A DNA stretch of 64,000 bases from Hominiventricola aquisgranensis (GTDB lineage: Bacteria; Bacillota; Clostridia; Lachnospirales; Lachnospiraceae), in the NCBI RefSeq assembly GCF_040096225.1, contig NZ_JBBMFC010000011.1, positions 1-64,000 on the forward strand, read 5' to 3'. Positions 1-7,930 of this stretch are shown here, in pieces. Made by a program: the position numbers and the translations under genes. The first letter of the stretch is position 1; each line of letters begins with the position of its first letter. Below the pieces are notes generated by a model, which worked only from the letters and a program-made list of their open reading frames with translations, was not told the DNA's origin and searched no databases.

Positions 1-40
1 TCTGACATCATTATATCAGAAAAGCGGTTCTAACAATAGC

Positions 41-61
41 AAAACCCCGCAAAAGCGGGGC
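41..61 (-). terminator. Rho-independent terminator of the MATE operon
   Basis: On the minus strand a 6-bp GC stem (CCCCGC, TTTT loop, GCGGGG) is followed by TTTTGC. It lies 70 bp downstream of the MATE stop codon. A second small hairpin (CCATC/GATGG) sits between them at about 78-92. The A-tract on the other side could make it work in both directions. Confidence 0.8.
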
Positions 62-132
62 TTTGTCTACAGTCTGATACCATCAAAATGATGGTTTTTC
101 CACTAAGTTTGCCATTAATTTGATGGTTTCCA

Positions 133-1488
133 TTATATCTGCCGTTCCAGTTTCCTCATATAAAGCACATATACAACAAAGATCGCACCACCGGTCAGGA
201 TCCACGATACCACGTATACATTCATCAGCATGCCATATGTCGGGAACATCCTAAATACTGTCACCAGCCAGATCAGTCGGAATACAACGGTTCCAAGGAT
301 CGTGATAATGGATGGTTCCAGCGACTTGTCCATGCCTCGCAGAGCTGCGCTTTCTACCTCATAGGTTGCCGTCAGTCCTTCCAGTGAGCATACATGATGC
401 ATACGGATCAGGCCGTATACTGCAACTGCCTCGCTGACGGTGTAGATGCTTACAAAGAAATCATCCCAGATCATGAAGATAATGCTTAAGATCTCCGTAA
501 AGCCAAAGCCAAATGCCAGACACAGCCAGAAGATCTTCTTACAACGCTTCAGATTGCCTGCACCAAAGTTCTGGCTGGTAAATGTAACGGCCGCCTGAGC
601 AAATGCATTTGCAATATCATATGTAAAATATTCAAAGTTCAGCGCCAGGGAAGAACCTGCAATGGCATCCTCGCCAAAAGAGTTGATTCCACTCTGGATA
701 AATACATTGGAAACAGAGAAAATTGCTCCCTGGATACCAGCCGGAATACCGATCATCAGCACACGCTTCAGATCTTTCCACTCGATCCGCATCTTATGAA
801 ACTCAAACCGGAATTCATCCCGCTTCCGATGCAGACAAGAGATAACCATAACCGTACTGACCATATTGGAAATAGTTGTTGCAATGGCAACACCGGCTAC
901 ACCCAGATGAAATTCGATCACCAGCAGCAGGTTCAGGATTACATTCAAAGTTCCAGAGATGATCAGATAATACAATGGTCTCCTTGTATCCCCATAGCTT
1001 CTGAGAATCGCTGCTCCAAAGTTGTAGATCACCATAAAGGGAAGTCCCAGGAAATAGATCCGGATGTATAACAGTGCATCTGTCATAACGCTCTCCGGTG
1101 TTCCCGATGCCTCGAGCACCGTTCTGGCGGTGAGCATACCGACTCCCATCAATACAATTCCAAGAACTGCACCAAAAGCCAGGATCGTATGTAACATACC
1201 GCTGATCTTTTCCCTTTTATTCTGTCCGATCAGATTTGCAAGCGCCGCATTAGGTCCCACTGCCAGACCTACGATCAGATTTACAAAGATACCAACCAGT
1301 GCCACACAGCTTCCAACGGCCGCTAACGCATTGCTTCCTGCAAATCTGCCAACCACTGCCACATCTGCGGAATTAAATAACTGCTGAAGAATACTACTGA
1401 ATGCCAGTGGAATCGCAAACAGAATCAGCTTGCCTGCCAGCTTTCCATTCAGCATATCCATCTCTTTTGCTTTTGTTGCTTCACTCAT
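133..1488 (-). CDS. MATE family multidrug/metabolite exporter
   Basis: A 451-aa integral membrane protein with about twelve hydrophobic segments in two similar halves, the usual MATE size. Near the N-terminus it has the family's LILFAIPLAFSSILQQLFN segment, followed by the VGRFAGSNALAAVG region. MATE proteins export cationic drugs or metabolites using Na+ or H+ gradients. The start is preceded by GAGGTCAGTT. The gene begins 9 bp after the flavodoxin stop and is the last gene of a four-gene operon (SseB-like, isochorismatase-fold, flavodoxin, MATE). The substrate cannot be predicted from sequence. Confidence 0.9.
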   Translation of the reverse strand: MSEATKAKEMDMLNGKLAGKLILFAIPLAFSSILQQLFNSADVAVVGRFAGSNALAAVGSCVALVGIFVNLIVGLAVGPNAALANLIGQNKREKISGMLHTILAFGAVLGIVLMGVGMLTARTVLEASGTPESVMTDALLYIRIYFLGLPFMVIYNFGAAILRSYGDTRRPLYYLIISGTLNVILNLLLVIEFHLGVAGVAIATTISNMVSTVMVISCLHRKRDEFRFEFHKMRIEWKDLKRVLMIGIPAGIQGAIFSVSNVFIQSGINSFGEDAIAGSSLALNFEYFTYDIANAFAQAAVTFTSQNFGAGNLKRCKKIFWLCLAFGFGFTEILSIIFMIWDDFFVSIYTVSEAVAVYGLIRMHHVCSLEGLTATYEVESAALRGMDKSLEPSIITILGTVVFRLIWLVTVFRMFPTYGMLMNVYVVSWILTGGAIFVVYVLYMRKLERQI

Positions 1489-1497
1489 AACTGACCT

Positions 1498-2016
1498 CTA
1501 ACCAAGTAATTTCTTTACCCAGTCTTCCAGAAGCTTTTTCGACTCGCGGGCTTTGCTTCCATTGACAGAAAGCCCCTCTTCCACATCCGCTCCTGGTGCA
1601 TATTTTTTAATATCTGCTTCGCTGACACCCATTCCACTACCCTCATTTGTACAGAACGGCAGGATCTTCTTTCCAGAAAAATCATACGCATCTAAAAATG
1701 TTGCCACAGGCATCGGAATGGTGGAACAATAATTAGGATACCCAAGAATCACCACATCATAATCTGCAATGCTTTCCGGCATGGTCTTTAATTCTGGTAA
1801 ATGGTTTTTCTGTAGATCTTCTCTTGCCTGTGCCACACATTCCCGATAGTTATCAGAATAGGGTGCCTTCATCTCTATCTCAAAAGCATCAGCATCCAGA
1901 CTCTCTTTTAACAGCTCTGCACAGATTTTTGTATTTCCAATGGAAACCGGTCTGATTTCACCACCAAAATAATTTTCTCCTGCTCTTGAAAAATATGCGA
2001 TCAAAATATTACTCAT
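1498..2016 (-). CDS. Flavodoxin-like FMN protein
   Basis: A 172-aa single-domain flavodoxin. It opens with NILIAYFSRAG, in which the Ser/Arg/Ala stretch forms the FMN phosphate loop of the flavodoxin_4 type, and continues with DYDVVILGYPNYCSTIPMPV, the second flavin-contact loop. It probably acts as a cytosolic electron carrier or quinone/nitro-reductase-like protein. The start was taken at the third codon of the longest frame, because GAAGGA lies 7 bp upstream of it and only 1 bp upstream of the first ATG. It overlaps the end of the isochorismatase gene by 8 bp, suggesting translational coupling. Confidence 0.85.
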   Translation of the reverse strand: MSNILIAYFSRAGENYFGGEIRPVSIGNTKICAELLKESLDADAFEIEMKAPYSDNYRECVAQAREDLQKNHLPELKTMPESIADYDVVILGYPNYCSTIPMPVATFLDAYDFSGKKILPFCTNEGSGMGVSEADIKKYAPGADVEEGLSVNGSKARESKKLLEDWVKKLLG

Positions 2017-2593
2017 TTTCATTTCCTTCTTTCATTTTTCTATAATCTTCGGTTGTCATGATCTTAAGATGCAGCGGGCTCAATCCCTCCAGTACTTTGA
2101 TGGCTGCCTCTTCTGTAGTCTCATCGATACCAGCAACTGCATCTTTCAGATAGATCACATAGATACCCATGTCAATCAGACTCATAACAGTTGACAGTAC
2201 ACAACATTCCGCTACCACACCAGTCACGATCACACAGGATTTTTCCTTTACCTTTTCCCGGATCAAAGCATTTTCCAGTGAAGAATACGTAGATTTTTCA
2301 TAAACTGGATATCGATCCGTATATGGCTTCAGATCTGACACCAGATCATTGAGCCATGGATCTGCGTTCACTGCTGCATTTTCCCGGTTATAATCCTTCC
2401 AGACTCCAACCGGCTGCACAGCTGCCGTATACTTTGTAAATAGTACCTCTTCCCTGGTCACATGATCCAACAATATGCGAATGTTCCGATCCGCTTCCTC
2501 GAATCGCTTACACTCCCATGCCTGGCCTTTTCCATACACATTCTGCATATCAATGACCAGAAGCATCGGGTTTTCTAATCTTTTCTTCATCAT
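2009..2593 (-). CDS. Isochorismatase-family cysteine hydrolase
   Basis: A 194-aa isochorismatase-fold hydrolase of nicotinamidase/isochorismatase type. The catalytic triad is visible: Asp in LLVIDMQNVY (near residue 15), Lys in YPVYEKSTYSS (near 100), and Cys in VTGVVAECCVLST (near 130). Substrates in the family are amides or vinyl ethers; no siderophore or NAD salvage genes are nearby, so the substrate stays open. Two adjacent ATG codons follow GGAG, and the second (2590) has the better spacing. The start overlaps the stop of the SseB-like gene (ATGATG/TGA), so the two are translationally coupled. Confidence 0.85.
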   Translation of the reverse strand: MMKKRLENPMLLVIDMQNVYGKGQAWECKRFEEADRNIRILLDHVTREEVLFTKYTAAVQPVGVWKDYNRENAAVNADPWLNDLVSDLKPYTDRYPVYEKSTYSSLENALIREKVKEKSCVIVTGVVAECCVLSTVMSLIDMGIYVIYLKDAVAGIDETTEEAAIKVLEGLSPLHLKIMTTEDYRKMKEGNENE

Positions 2594-3030
2594 GAATCTC
2601 CTTTTGGCTGTCCCAGCACGATCTGAATCAGATTCTTGTCAAGCATCAGGGTACGGTTCCATGGATTGATGATCACACCCTCAATTCCCTCTGTTTTCAG
2701 TGCGGACTCAAATAGTGGATGAATCCCGGTGAGGAAGGTGGACATAACGCTTCCTCCGCCTTTCAGTTCCTCCTCAAAGCTGGTAAAGGCAGCCCACCAT
2801 AGTTTCCCATCTTCCGTCTTCACTGCACGTACCTTCAACTGTTCATCAGCTCCAGGTGTCTCCAGTGCCAGTATAAACTGTCCCTGCTCCCGCATCCGTC
2901 GACGGACAACGGTCAGTGTATGAGCTAACATATCTGCAGATAACTCCTGTTGAAGTGCAGCAATTGCTTCTTCTATTTTTTCATTTCCACGCAACCCTTC
3001 GTCCTGGCTGATATGATCTGTATGTTCCAT
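2590..3030 (-). CDS. SseB-family protein
   Basis: A 146-aa soluble protein with the SseB N-terminal-domain pattern: paired helices, then FILALETPGADEQLKVRAVKTEDGKLWWAAFTS (cut here for length in family terms) and a C-terminal GVIINPWNRTLMLDKNLI strand typical of the family. Function is unknown; SseB-like proteins are often housekeeping genes of uncertain role. A longer frame reaches 3090 but would begin at the -35 box of the promoter described just upstream. The ATG at 3030, 6 bp after GGAGA, is therefore the start. First gene of the operon. Confidence 0.75.
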   Translation of the reverse strand: MEHTDHISQDEGLRGNEKIEEAIAALQQELSADMLAHTLTVVRRRMREQGQFILALETPGADEQLKVRAVKTEDGKLWWAAFTSFEEELKGGGSVMSTFLTGIHPLFESALKTEGIEGVIINPWNRTLMLDKNLIQIVLGQPKGDS

Positions 3031-3061
3031 CGTCATTCTCCGATTCTTATTATTTTTTTCT

Positions 3062-3090
3062 ATTATACCCAACAAGATTCCGACTTGCAA
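3062..3090 (-). promoter_or_regulatory. Sigma-A promoter of the SseB-like operon
   Basis: On the minus strand TTGCAA (3085-3090), a 17-bp spacer and TATAAT (3062-3067). It lies about 30 bp upstream of the chosen SseB-like start and rules out the longer reading frame. Confidence 0.75.
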
Positions 3091-3114
3091 TATGCCTGTT
3101 TCATCATAAAAGCT

Positions 3115-3143
3115 TTGTCCTTGTGAACCATCTGTGTTATATT
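3115..3143 (+). promoter_or_regulatory. Probable promoter for the GNAT gene
   Basis: TTGTCC (3115-3120), a 17-bp spacer and TATATT (3138-3143) on the plus strand, 77 bp upstream of the GNAT start. It diverges from the SseB-like promoter. Confidence 0.55.
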
Positions 3144-3219
3144 GTAACTATCAATAATCTGAGGCAATAGCCAAAGACCATTTTCAACTGAAAATATGTA
3201 GTAAAAGTGAGGAAAAAAC

Positions 3220-3705
3220 ATGAATTACATCATGCATGGAACTGCCAGTGAAAAAGAGGAAATCCTGGCTTTGTATAAATCTCAGCTTGGCCGTGAGTTC
3301 TGTCCCTGGACAGAATTCTATCCTACGGAAAAAGAAATTGATTTTGATCTGTCAAGGGACTCCCTTTTTGTAATGAAAAATAAAGCGGGCCGTATCATCG
3401 CAGCTATTTCCATTGATCTGGATGCTAATGTAGAAGCACTTCCCTGTTGGAGCACTTCTCTGCAGCCAGGCGGTGAACTGTCCCGTCTCGCCGTGGCAAT
3501 AGACTGCCAGAATCAGGGAATTGCCAGAGAAATGCTCAAGCATGGCATGGATGTCTTACGTAACCGTGGTTATTTGAGCGTTCATTTCCTGGTAAATAAA
3601 TATAACATCAAAGCGATCCGTTCCTATGATGCCCTTGATTTTCAGATCGTTGGCGAATGTAATCTTTATAATCAGCCATACTTGTGCTATGAAAAAGCAC
3701 TATAA
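3220..3705 (+). CDS. GNAT-family N-acetyltransferase
   Basis: A 161-aa single-domain acetyltransferase. The acetyl-CoA pyrophosphate loop is visible as QNQGIAREML (about residues 98-107), preceded by the GELSRLAVAIDC beta strand and followed by LSVHFLVNKYNIKAIRSYD, the usual N-x-x-A-x-x-x-Y motif. The substrate (small amine or protein N-terminus) is unknown. It starts after GTGAGGAAAAAAC. The EamA transporter start follows 16 bp after its stop, so the two are probably co-transcribed. Confidence 0.85.
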   Translation: MNYIMHGTASEKEEILALYKSQLGREFCPWTEFYPTEKEIDFDLSRDSLFVMKNKAGRIIAAISIDLDANVEALPCWSTSLQPGGELSRLAVAIDCQNQGIAREMLKHGMDVLRNRGYLSVHFLVNKYNIKAIRSYDALDFQIVGECNLYNQPYLCYEKAL

Positions 3706-3721
3706 GAAAGTGAGAACTACT

Positions 3722-4654
3722 ATGGAACCTAAGCAATCTATCTTAACCCGGACATGGGTCGTTGCTTCCCTCGCCTGTGTCTGCTGTATTTTGTGGGGCA
3801 GTGCTATTCCAACCATCAAAACCGGTTATCGCCTTTTGCAGGTGGACTCTGCTGACACTGCCAGTCAGATCGTCTTCGCAGGTGTCCGCTTTACTCTGGC
3901 AGGACTTCTGGTCCTTCTGTTTACATCACTCAAAGAGAAAAAGGCCATGCTTCCGGACCGGCAGACTCTGACCTGTGCAGTTCCGGTCTGCCTGGCTCAG
4001 ACATTTGTCCAGTATTTCTTCTTTTATATCGGTGTGGCACATACATCCGGAGTCAAAGGCGGCATTATCACAGGTCTTGGAAATTTTATAGCAATCTTAT
4101 TTTCCTGCCTGCTTTTCCGGAAAGAAAAAATGACCGTCCCTAAGCTGATCGGTTGTATTCTTGGATTTGCAGGAGTTGTGATCATCAATCTGATGGGAAA
4201 TTCCATGGATATGGGATTTACTCTGACCGGTGAAGGCTTTGTACTGATCTCTCAGCTGTCCTATGGAATGTCAACCGTTCTGATCAGCATTTATTCTAAA
4301 AAAATCTCCTCCGTTGTCTTAAGCGGTACCCAGTTTACTATGGGAGGAATTCTTCTATTTGTGACCGGCATACTAATGGACGGACACTTAGAGCATATAA
4401 CCTTTGCAAGCAGCCTTCTGATTCTGTATCTTGCTCTGGTATCTGCTGTCGCCTACACCTTATGGTCCGTCCTGCTCACCTATAACCCGGTATCAAAGGT
4501 AGCAATCTTCGGTTTCGTAAACCCTCTGTGCAGTGTGATGTTGTCTGCACTGGTTCTTGGCGAGGTCCGACAGGCCTTCAATCTGGGAAGTCTGATTGCA
4601 CTGGTTCTCGTCTGTGTGGGAATCTATGTTGTAAATTGTAAAAAAGCAAAATAA
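3722..4654 (+). CDS. EamA/DMT-family transporter
   Basis: A 310-aa membrane protein of the drug/metabolite transporter superfamily with ten predicted helices in two EamA repeats. Family signatures include CILWGSAIPTIK in helix 1, VAHTSGVKGGIITGL at the end of the first repeat, and LGEVRQAFNLGSLIALVLVCVGI near the C-terminus. The start is the ATG at 3722 (MEPKQS), since the longer frame would run into the GNAT gene. Probable exporter or uptake carrier of an amino acid, nucleoside or drug; not assignable further. The ABM gene follows after 21 bp. Confidence 0.88.
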   Translation: MEPKQSILTRTWVVASLACVCCILWGSAIPTIKTGYRLLQVDSADTASQIVFAGVRFTLAGLLVLLFTSLKEKKAMLPDRQTLTCAVPVCLAQTFVQYFFFYIGVAHTSGVKGGIITGLGNFIAILFSCLLFRKEKMTVPKLIGCILGFAGVVIINLMGNSMDMGFTLTGEGFVLISQLSYGMSTVLISIYSKKISSVVLSGTQFTMGGILLFVTGILMDGHLEHITFASSLLILYLALVSAVAYTLWSVLLTYNPVSKVAIFGFVNPLCSVMLSALVLGEVRQAFNLGSLIALVLVCVGIYVVNCKKAK

Positions 4655-4675
4655 TGATCTGGAGGAGATTTTAAT

Positions 4676-4966
4676 ATGAAACATCTACTGATCCTTGTAA
4701 CCTACAAATTAAAATCTGGCATGCGTGATGCTTTTCTTAAGACCATGTCAGAATCCGGGATTCTGGAAGAAGTACTGAAGGAAGACGGTATCGTCCGCTA
4801 CCACTACTATCTGGATGAATCTAATCCTGACATCATCCTTCTGGTTGAGGAATGGCTCACTGCTGAACATCAGAAAAAGCACCTGGAAACACCGCATATG
4901 ACAAGATTCCAGCCTATCAAAGCGGAATACATTCTTGAAACCATCGTTGAGAAAGCGGAGATTTAA
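4676..4966 (+). CDS. ABM-domain monooxygenase-like protein
   Basis: A 96-aa dimeric alpha+beta barrel protein of the antibiotic biosynthesis monooxygenase (putative quinol monooxygenase, YgiN-like) family. It shows the LVTYKLKSGMRDAFL start, IVRYHYYLDESNPDIILLVEEW, and HLETPHMTRF with the conserved His. Such proteins act on quinones or on unstable metabolites without a cofactor. GGAGGAGATTTTAAT precedes the ATG. It ends the three-gene plus-strand run that starts with the GNAT gene. Confidence 0.85.
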   Translation: MKHLLILVTYKLKSGMRDAFLKTMSESGILEEVLKEDGIVRYHYYLDESNPDIILLVEEWLTAEHQKKHLETPHMTRFQPIKAEYILETIVEKAEI

Positions 4967-5075
4967 ATTAAATTTTTCTAAACTTATTGCATATTTTCTG
5001 AAGGCTGTATATACTGTAAATAGTAGATGGGCTATATGCTTATCATGTGGGCTGACACATAAAATCCGACTTTCT

Positions 5076-5180
5076 TTCCGGACTTCGGGTGCCGGACAGT
5101 TGACTGGCAACGGTAAAACCAGTGTTTCTTATCGGACTTCGGGTGCCGATCAGTTGACGGACAACGGTAAAATCAGTCAC
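5076..5180 (+). repeat. Two-copy 54-bp tandem repeat with hairpin potential
   Basis: Two copies of a 54-bp unit, the second beginning 54 bp after the first. Each contains CGGACTTCGGGTGCCG (5079-5094 and 5133-5148), which can fold on a TTCG loop, then GTTG-5 nt-CAAC, in which the stem is kept and the loop differs between copies. The copies differ at about eight sites. The unit is 18 codons long and open in one frame, but most differences would change the amino acid, so RNA or DNA structure seems likelier than a protein. It lies between the ABM gene and a terminator. Confidence 0.6.
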
Positions 5181-5181
5181 T

Positions 5182-5222
5182 AAAGGAAGGTATCATCTGC
5201 TACGGTGAATGAACCTTCCTTT
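5182..5222 (+). terminator. Rho-independent terminator after the GNAT-EamA-ABM operon
   Basis: A 10-bp stem (AAAGGAAGGT at 5182-5191, ACCTTCCTTT at 5213-5222) with a 21-nt loop and a short T-rich tail. It directly follows the tandem repeat. Confidence 0.65.
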
Positions 5223-5262
5223 TAAATTTCTATAATTATTTCACATTAAGGATCCCCCTCTC

Positions 5263-5886
5263 ATGAGCAAATCAGAAGCAGTCCGCATTATCAGTAAGTG
5301 TGCTAATATTTACAAAAAACGTTTAGATGGTTATCAGATCGTTTTTGTATATCGCGATGAAAACAATCATTCCAATTATATGGAAGTAAAATTCCGTTCT
5401 TATAATTTTTTACATTTCACTGGAGTAATCCCTCGAAATGGATTAAGTGCCAACGATTTCTATCGTTTTGCGTTAAATAATCGATTAAGTGAACGAGATT
5501 TTATTTTTAAAAATAATCATACAACGATATTAAAATTAAAAATACTTGATGCAATTATGAATATTGATACCAAAGCAAGGATGATAGGAAATTATATTGG
5601 TCCTCATTTAGACCTTTATACAGAAAAAGTAACCGGCACTACTACTGCATGCCTTGGTTTAATTGAAAAAGAAAACTTTTATTTACCCAATAGTGTTTTG
5701 AGCGAAGATATTCGAGTTATTATTCCAAAACCACCTGGAAAAATATATGCTATCTTCAAAAAACCTATGAATAGTCCTTTGTATACGCAGCTTACATACC
5801 ATACAAAAAATTTGAAGATTACGAAAAAGTGTCTTCCGCAAACTTTGGTCACGCAAATCGAACCATTGTTATTGGAAGACACTTAA
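5263..5886 (+). CDS. PBECR4-like domain protein
   Basis: A 207-aa soluble protein recognised as resembling the PBECR4 group (phage-Barnase-EndoU-ColicinE5/D-RelE-like nuclease families). Features include an N-terminal helix, MEVKFRSYNFLHFTGV, LSANDFYRFALNNRLSERDF, and TACLGLIEKENFYLPNSVL with a conserved CLG turn. Proteins of this group are predicted RNase-fold domains found in phages and mobile elements. The gene is visibly AT-rich against its neighbours, stands alone behind a terminator and converges on DUF1292, which suggests horizontal gain. The family assignment is from memory of the sequence pattern, and nuclease activity is not shown. Confidence 0.55.
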   Translation: MSKSEAVRIISKCANIYKKRLDGYQIVFVYRDENNHSNYMEVKFRSYNFLHFTGVIPRNGLSANDFYRFALNNRLSERDFIFKNNHTTILKLKILDAIMNIDTKARMIGNYIGPHLDLYTEKVTGTTTACLGLIEKENFYLPNSVLSEDIRVIIPKPPGKIYAIFKKPMNSPLYTQLTYHTKNLKITKKCLPQTLVTQIEPLLLEDT

Positions 5887-5891
5887 AAATC

Positions 5892-6164
5892 TTACTCTTC
5901 GTCCTCATCCATATCTACATAAGCCTGTGCGATCCGTCTATAATCAAACTCTTTCGCAATCTTCTTTACCGTGAAATCGTCCCCATCCATGATACTCTCA
6001 TAAATATATCTTCCTTCATCATCAATGGTATCATCTGTGACAACTGCACCTACCACATAGTGCTTGTCCTCAAAATCAAACTCATCAACCACAGCCATCT
6101 CCACGTCTGATCCGTCACTGGCTGTTACATGAAATGTTACATACTCTTCAAAAATCTCTTCCAT
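5892..6164 (-). CDS. DUF1292 protein
   Basis: A 90-aa acidic protein with the DUF1292 pattern: VTFHVTASDGSDVEMAVVDEFDFEDKHYVVG, then a repeated beta-rich stretch and an acidic tail (VDMDEDEE). The family is common in Firmicutes and has no assigned function. Its start lies 15 bp after the azlD stop behind an AGGAGG-type site, so it is probably the third gene of the azlCD operon. Confidence 0.8.
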   Translation of the reverse strand: MEEIFEEYVTFHVTASDGSDVEMAVVDEFDFEDKHYVVGAVVTDDTIDDEGRYIYESIMDGDDFTVKKIAKEFDYRRIAQAYVDMDEDEE

Positions 6165-6179
6165 TGTATCATCCTCCTT

Positions 6180-6503
6180 TTAAAATACCATCTGCACAAG
6201 AATCATATACAGTATAGTCCCTCCGCCGATGGATAACAAGGTATTTTTCTTCCATTTATGCAGTACCATGATAAACAGGATCGCAATGGCTTCCGGCAAT
6301 CCATAGGTGGAGCTGGCTGGCACATCCTTCAGGCAATAAATAACGAGAAGACCGATCACTGCATAGGGAAGCACCTTTCCCAGATACTGAATATAGGCAG
6401 GCGGTGTCTTTCCTTCCGGAAAAATCAGAAATGGCAGGAATCTGGTCACCATGGTTCCCAGTACAACGGCAACAATCGTAATAATACTCTGTGTAGTCGT
6501 CAT
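6180..6503 (-). CDS. azlD: AzlD-type branched-chain amino acid export subunit
   Basis: A 107-aa membrane protein with four hydrophobic segments. MVTRFLPFLIFPEGKTPPAYIQYLGKVLPYAVIGLL (abridged family core) is the usual AzlD region, with the conserved R-F-x-P-F motif. AzlC and AzlD form a two-subunit exporter for branched-chain amino acids, azaleucine or similar compounds. The longer frame to 6668 lies inside azlC. The ATG at 6503 overlaps the azlC stop by one base (TGATG) and is the true start. Confidence 0.88.
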   Translation of the reverse strand: MTTTQSIITIVAVVLGTMVTRFLPFLIFPEGKTPPAYIQYLGKVLPYAVIGLLVIYCLKDVPASSTYGLPEAIAILFIMVLHKWKKNTLLSIGGGTILYMILVQMVF

Positions 6504-7195
6504 CACTCTTTCACCTCCGGCTGCAGGTATTTTTTCAGTGCCATAAAGCATACAATAATCAGTGCCATAGACGGAATAATAAAATTCTGGCTGCCAAAGA
6601 CAAACAGACAGACGATTGGAATCACCAGTCCGATCAGGGCAGGTCTGTGGTCTGGATGCTCTTCCCACTGTCCCATGAACATAACAACGAACAATGCGGT
6701 CATGACGAATTCAATCCCCGTCGTATCAAAATGGATCACATAACCCAACAGTGCGCCTGCAGTAGCTCCACAGACCCAGTATAGATGATTCAAAAATGTA
6801 ACAAAAAACATGAACCATCCTTTGTCCACATCTTCCGGTGGGGTGACTGTACAGTTGATACTGAAGGACTCGTCACACATTCCATAGATCAGATAAAACT
6901 TCTTCCAGCCTGTATGCTCATATTTATCCAGCATGGAGATTCCATAGAACAAGTGCCTGGCATTGACCATCAATGCCAGCAGAAAGGCTGATAGGGGATG
7001 AAAGGCTGACAACAGCAGATTGACTGTCACAAATTCCATGGAGCCTGCAAAGATGAACATACTCATAAACAGCGGATACCCTACAGAGAATCCTTTGCTC
7101 CTCATTAAAAATCCATACGACATACCCAGGAACAAAAATCCCACACAGATGGGCAATGTATAGGGCAAGGCCGCTTTGAAAGCTTTTGTTTTCAT
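6503..7195 (-). CDS. azlC: AzlC-family branched-chain amino acid exporter, large subunit
   Basis: A 230-aa membrane protein with about seven hydrophobic segments. It shows the AzlC signatures LPICVGFLFLGMSYGFLM near the N-terminus, FAGSMEFVTVNLL, and LMVNARHLFYGISMLDKY (the N-A-R-H motif). It partners with AzlD, encoded one base downstream. The ribosome binding site (GTGAGG) sits in one arm of a long inverted repeat described in the next entry, so expression is probably controlled. Nothing in the sequence identifies the exported substrate beyond the family. Confidence 0.9.
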   Translation of the reverse strand: MKTKAFKAALPYTLPICVGFLFLGMSYGFLMRSKGFSVGYPLFMSMFIFAGSMEFVTVNLLLSAFHPLSAFLLALMVNARHLFYGISMLDKYEHTGWKKFYLIYGMCDESFSINCTVTPPEDVDKGWFMFFVTFLNHLYWVCGATAGALLGYVIHFDTTGIEFVMTALFVVMFMGQWEEHPDHRPALIGLVIPIVCLFVFGSQNFIIPSMALIIVCFMALKKYLQPEVKE

Positions 7196-7205
7196 AAAAA
7201 ATGAA

Positions 7206-7280
7206 CCTCACTATCTTTGGTAAGGTTGTGCACTGCACAACAACTTTTTAATCATACCACCAGATAGTGAGGAACTTCAA
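7206..7280 (-). promoter_or_regulatory. azlC promoter with two nested inverted repeats
   Basis: On the minus strand: TTGAAG (7275-7280), an 18-bp spacer and TATGAT (7251-7256). An 11-bp perfect inverted repeat, CCTCACTATCT (7206-7216) and AGATAGTGAGG (7262-7272), puts one arm in the promoter spacer and the other over the azlC ribosome binding site. Between them is a 17-bp palindrome, GTTGTGCACTGCACAAC (7225-7241), close to the expected start of transcription. The layout suggests an operator pair; if transcription begins further upstream, the outer repeat would hide the ribosome binding site in RNA. Confidence 0.65.
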
Positions 7281-7394
7281 TACTATTTTTTATTCGTCTT
7301 TTTCAAGTACGATTGCTCTGACTGCTTCCGTCAGATCTACCACCCTGAAAACATTTTATAAGAGCGACACTTTCTCCGTAAAAATCCGAGAACT

Positions 7395-7420
7395 AACAAA
7401 GCCGATGCTCTCGCACCGGC
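7395..7420 (-). terminator. Probable terminator of the feo operon
   Basis: An 8-bp stem with one G-T pair (GCCGATGC 7401-7408, GCACCGGC 7413-7420) and a 4-nt loop, followed on the minus strand by TTTGTTAGTT. It lies about 120 bp after the last feo-operon gene. The rest of 7281-7537 shows no gene. Confidence 0.5.
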
Positions 7421-7537
7421 CTCGTTAAGATTTGATAAGGGATTTTGGACATCCTCAATATACAATACTTTTCACTTTTTGAACTACCAAATCTATGTAA
7501 AATTTTGTAAAACCTATGTAAACAAATACGGTGTCAC

Positions 7538-7930
7538 TTATGCATACATTGTCTGAAAATCAAGACGAATCAGGCGGTTACCATCCTCGTCCTGCGGATT
7601 TCTCATATAAATCAGATCCATGTCACTGGCCTGAAATTCCATAACGGCCTGTTCCGGCAGGATCGTCCGATAGGCTCTTGGCCAATGGCCGCCGCTGGGA
7701 ATTGTCCGTTCGTTCTTTGGATCCCACAGGATCAGAGATACCACTTTTGCATGACACGCAAGTGCAAGCTCAATCGTTTTCTGTAAACCTAAAAACTCTG
7801 CTGCAAGTGTCACCAGCAGCACATCAGAATCTTCCGCTTTTGGATTCCTGCAGTCGAGCTCGTATACCTTCTCGTCTTCGTATTGCTCAATCTGCTGTCT
7901 GTGGATGGCATCCAATAAAGTCTGAATCAC
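7538..7930 (-). CDS. Unknown protein of the feoAB operon
   Basis: A 130-aa soluble protein without recognised domain. Visible features are an N-terminal helix with Gln/Glu/Tyr, a DVLLVTLAAEFLGLQKTIELALAC alpha/beta segment (shown in part), and a C-terminal half with PSGGHWPRAYR. It has no Fe-S cluster cysteine pattern, so it is not a normal FeoC. It lies 117 bp downstream of feoAB on the same strand and before the probable terminator, suggesting a link with iron uptake only by position. Confidence 0.55.
   Translation of the reverse strand: MIQTLLDAIHRQQIEQYEDEKVYELDCRNPKAEDSDVLLVTLAAEFLGLQKTIELALACHAKVVSLILWDPKNERTIPSGGHWPRAYRTILPEQAVMEFQASDMDLIYMRNPQDEDGNRLIRLDFQTMYA

Noticed and set aside
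5076..5180. CRISPR array
   Set aside because: Only two abutting copies without spacers, and no cas genes in the window.
4935..5183. Plus-strand frame through the 54-bp repeats as a repeat protein
   Set aside because: No ribosome binding site, starts inside the monooxygenase gene, and most differences between the two copies would change the amino acid.
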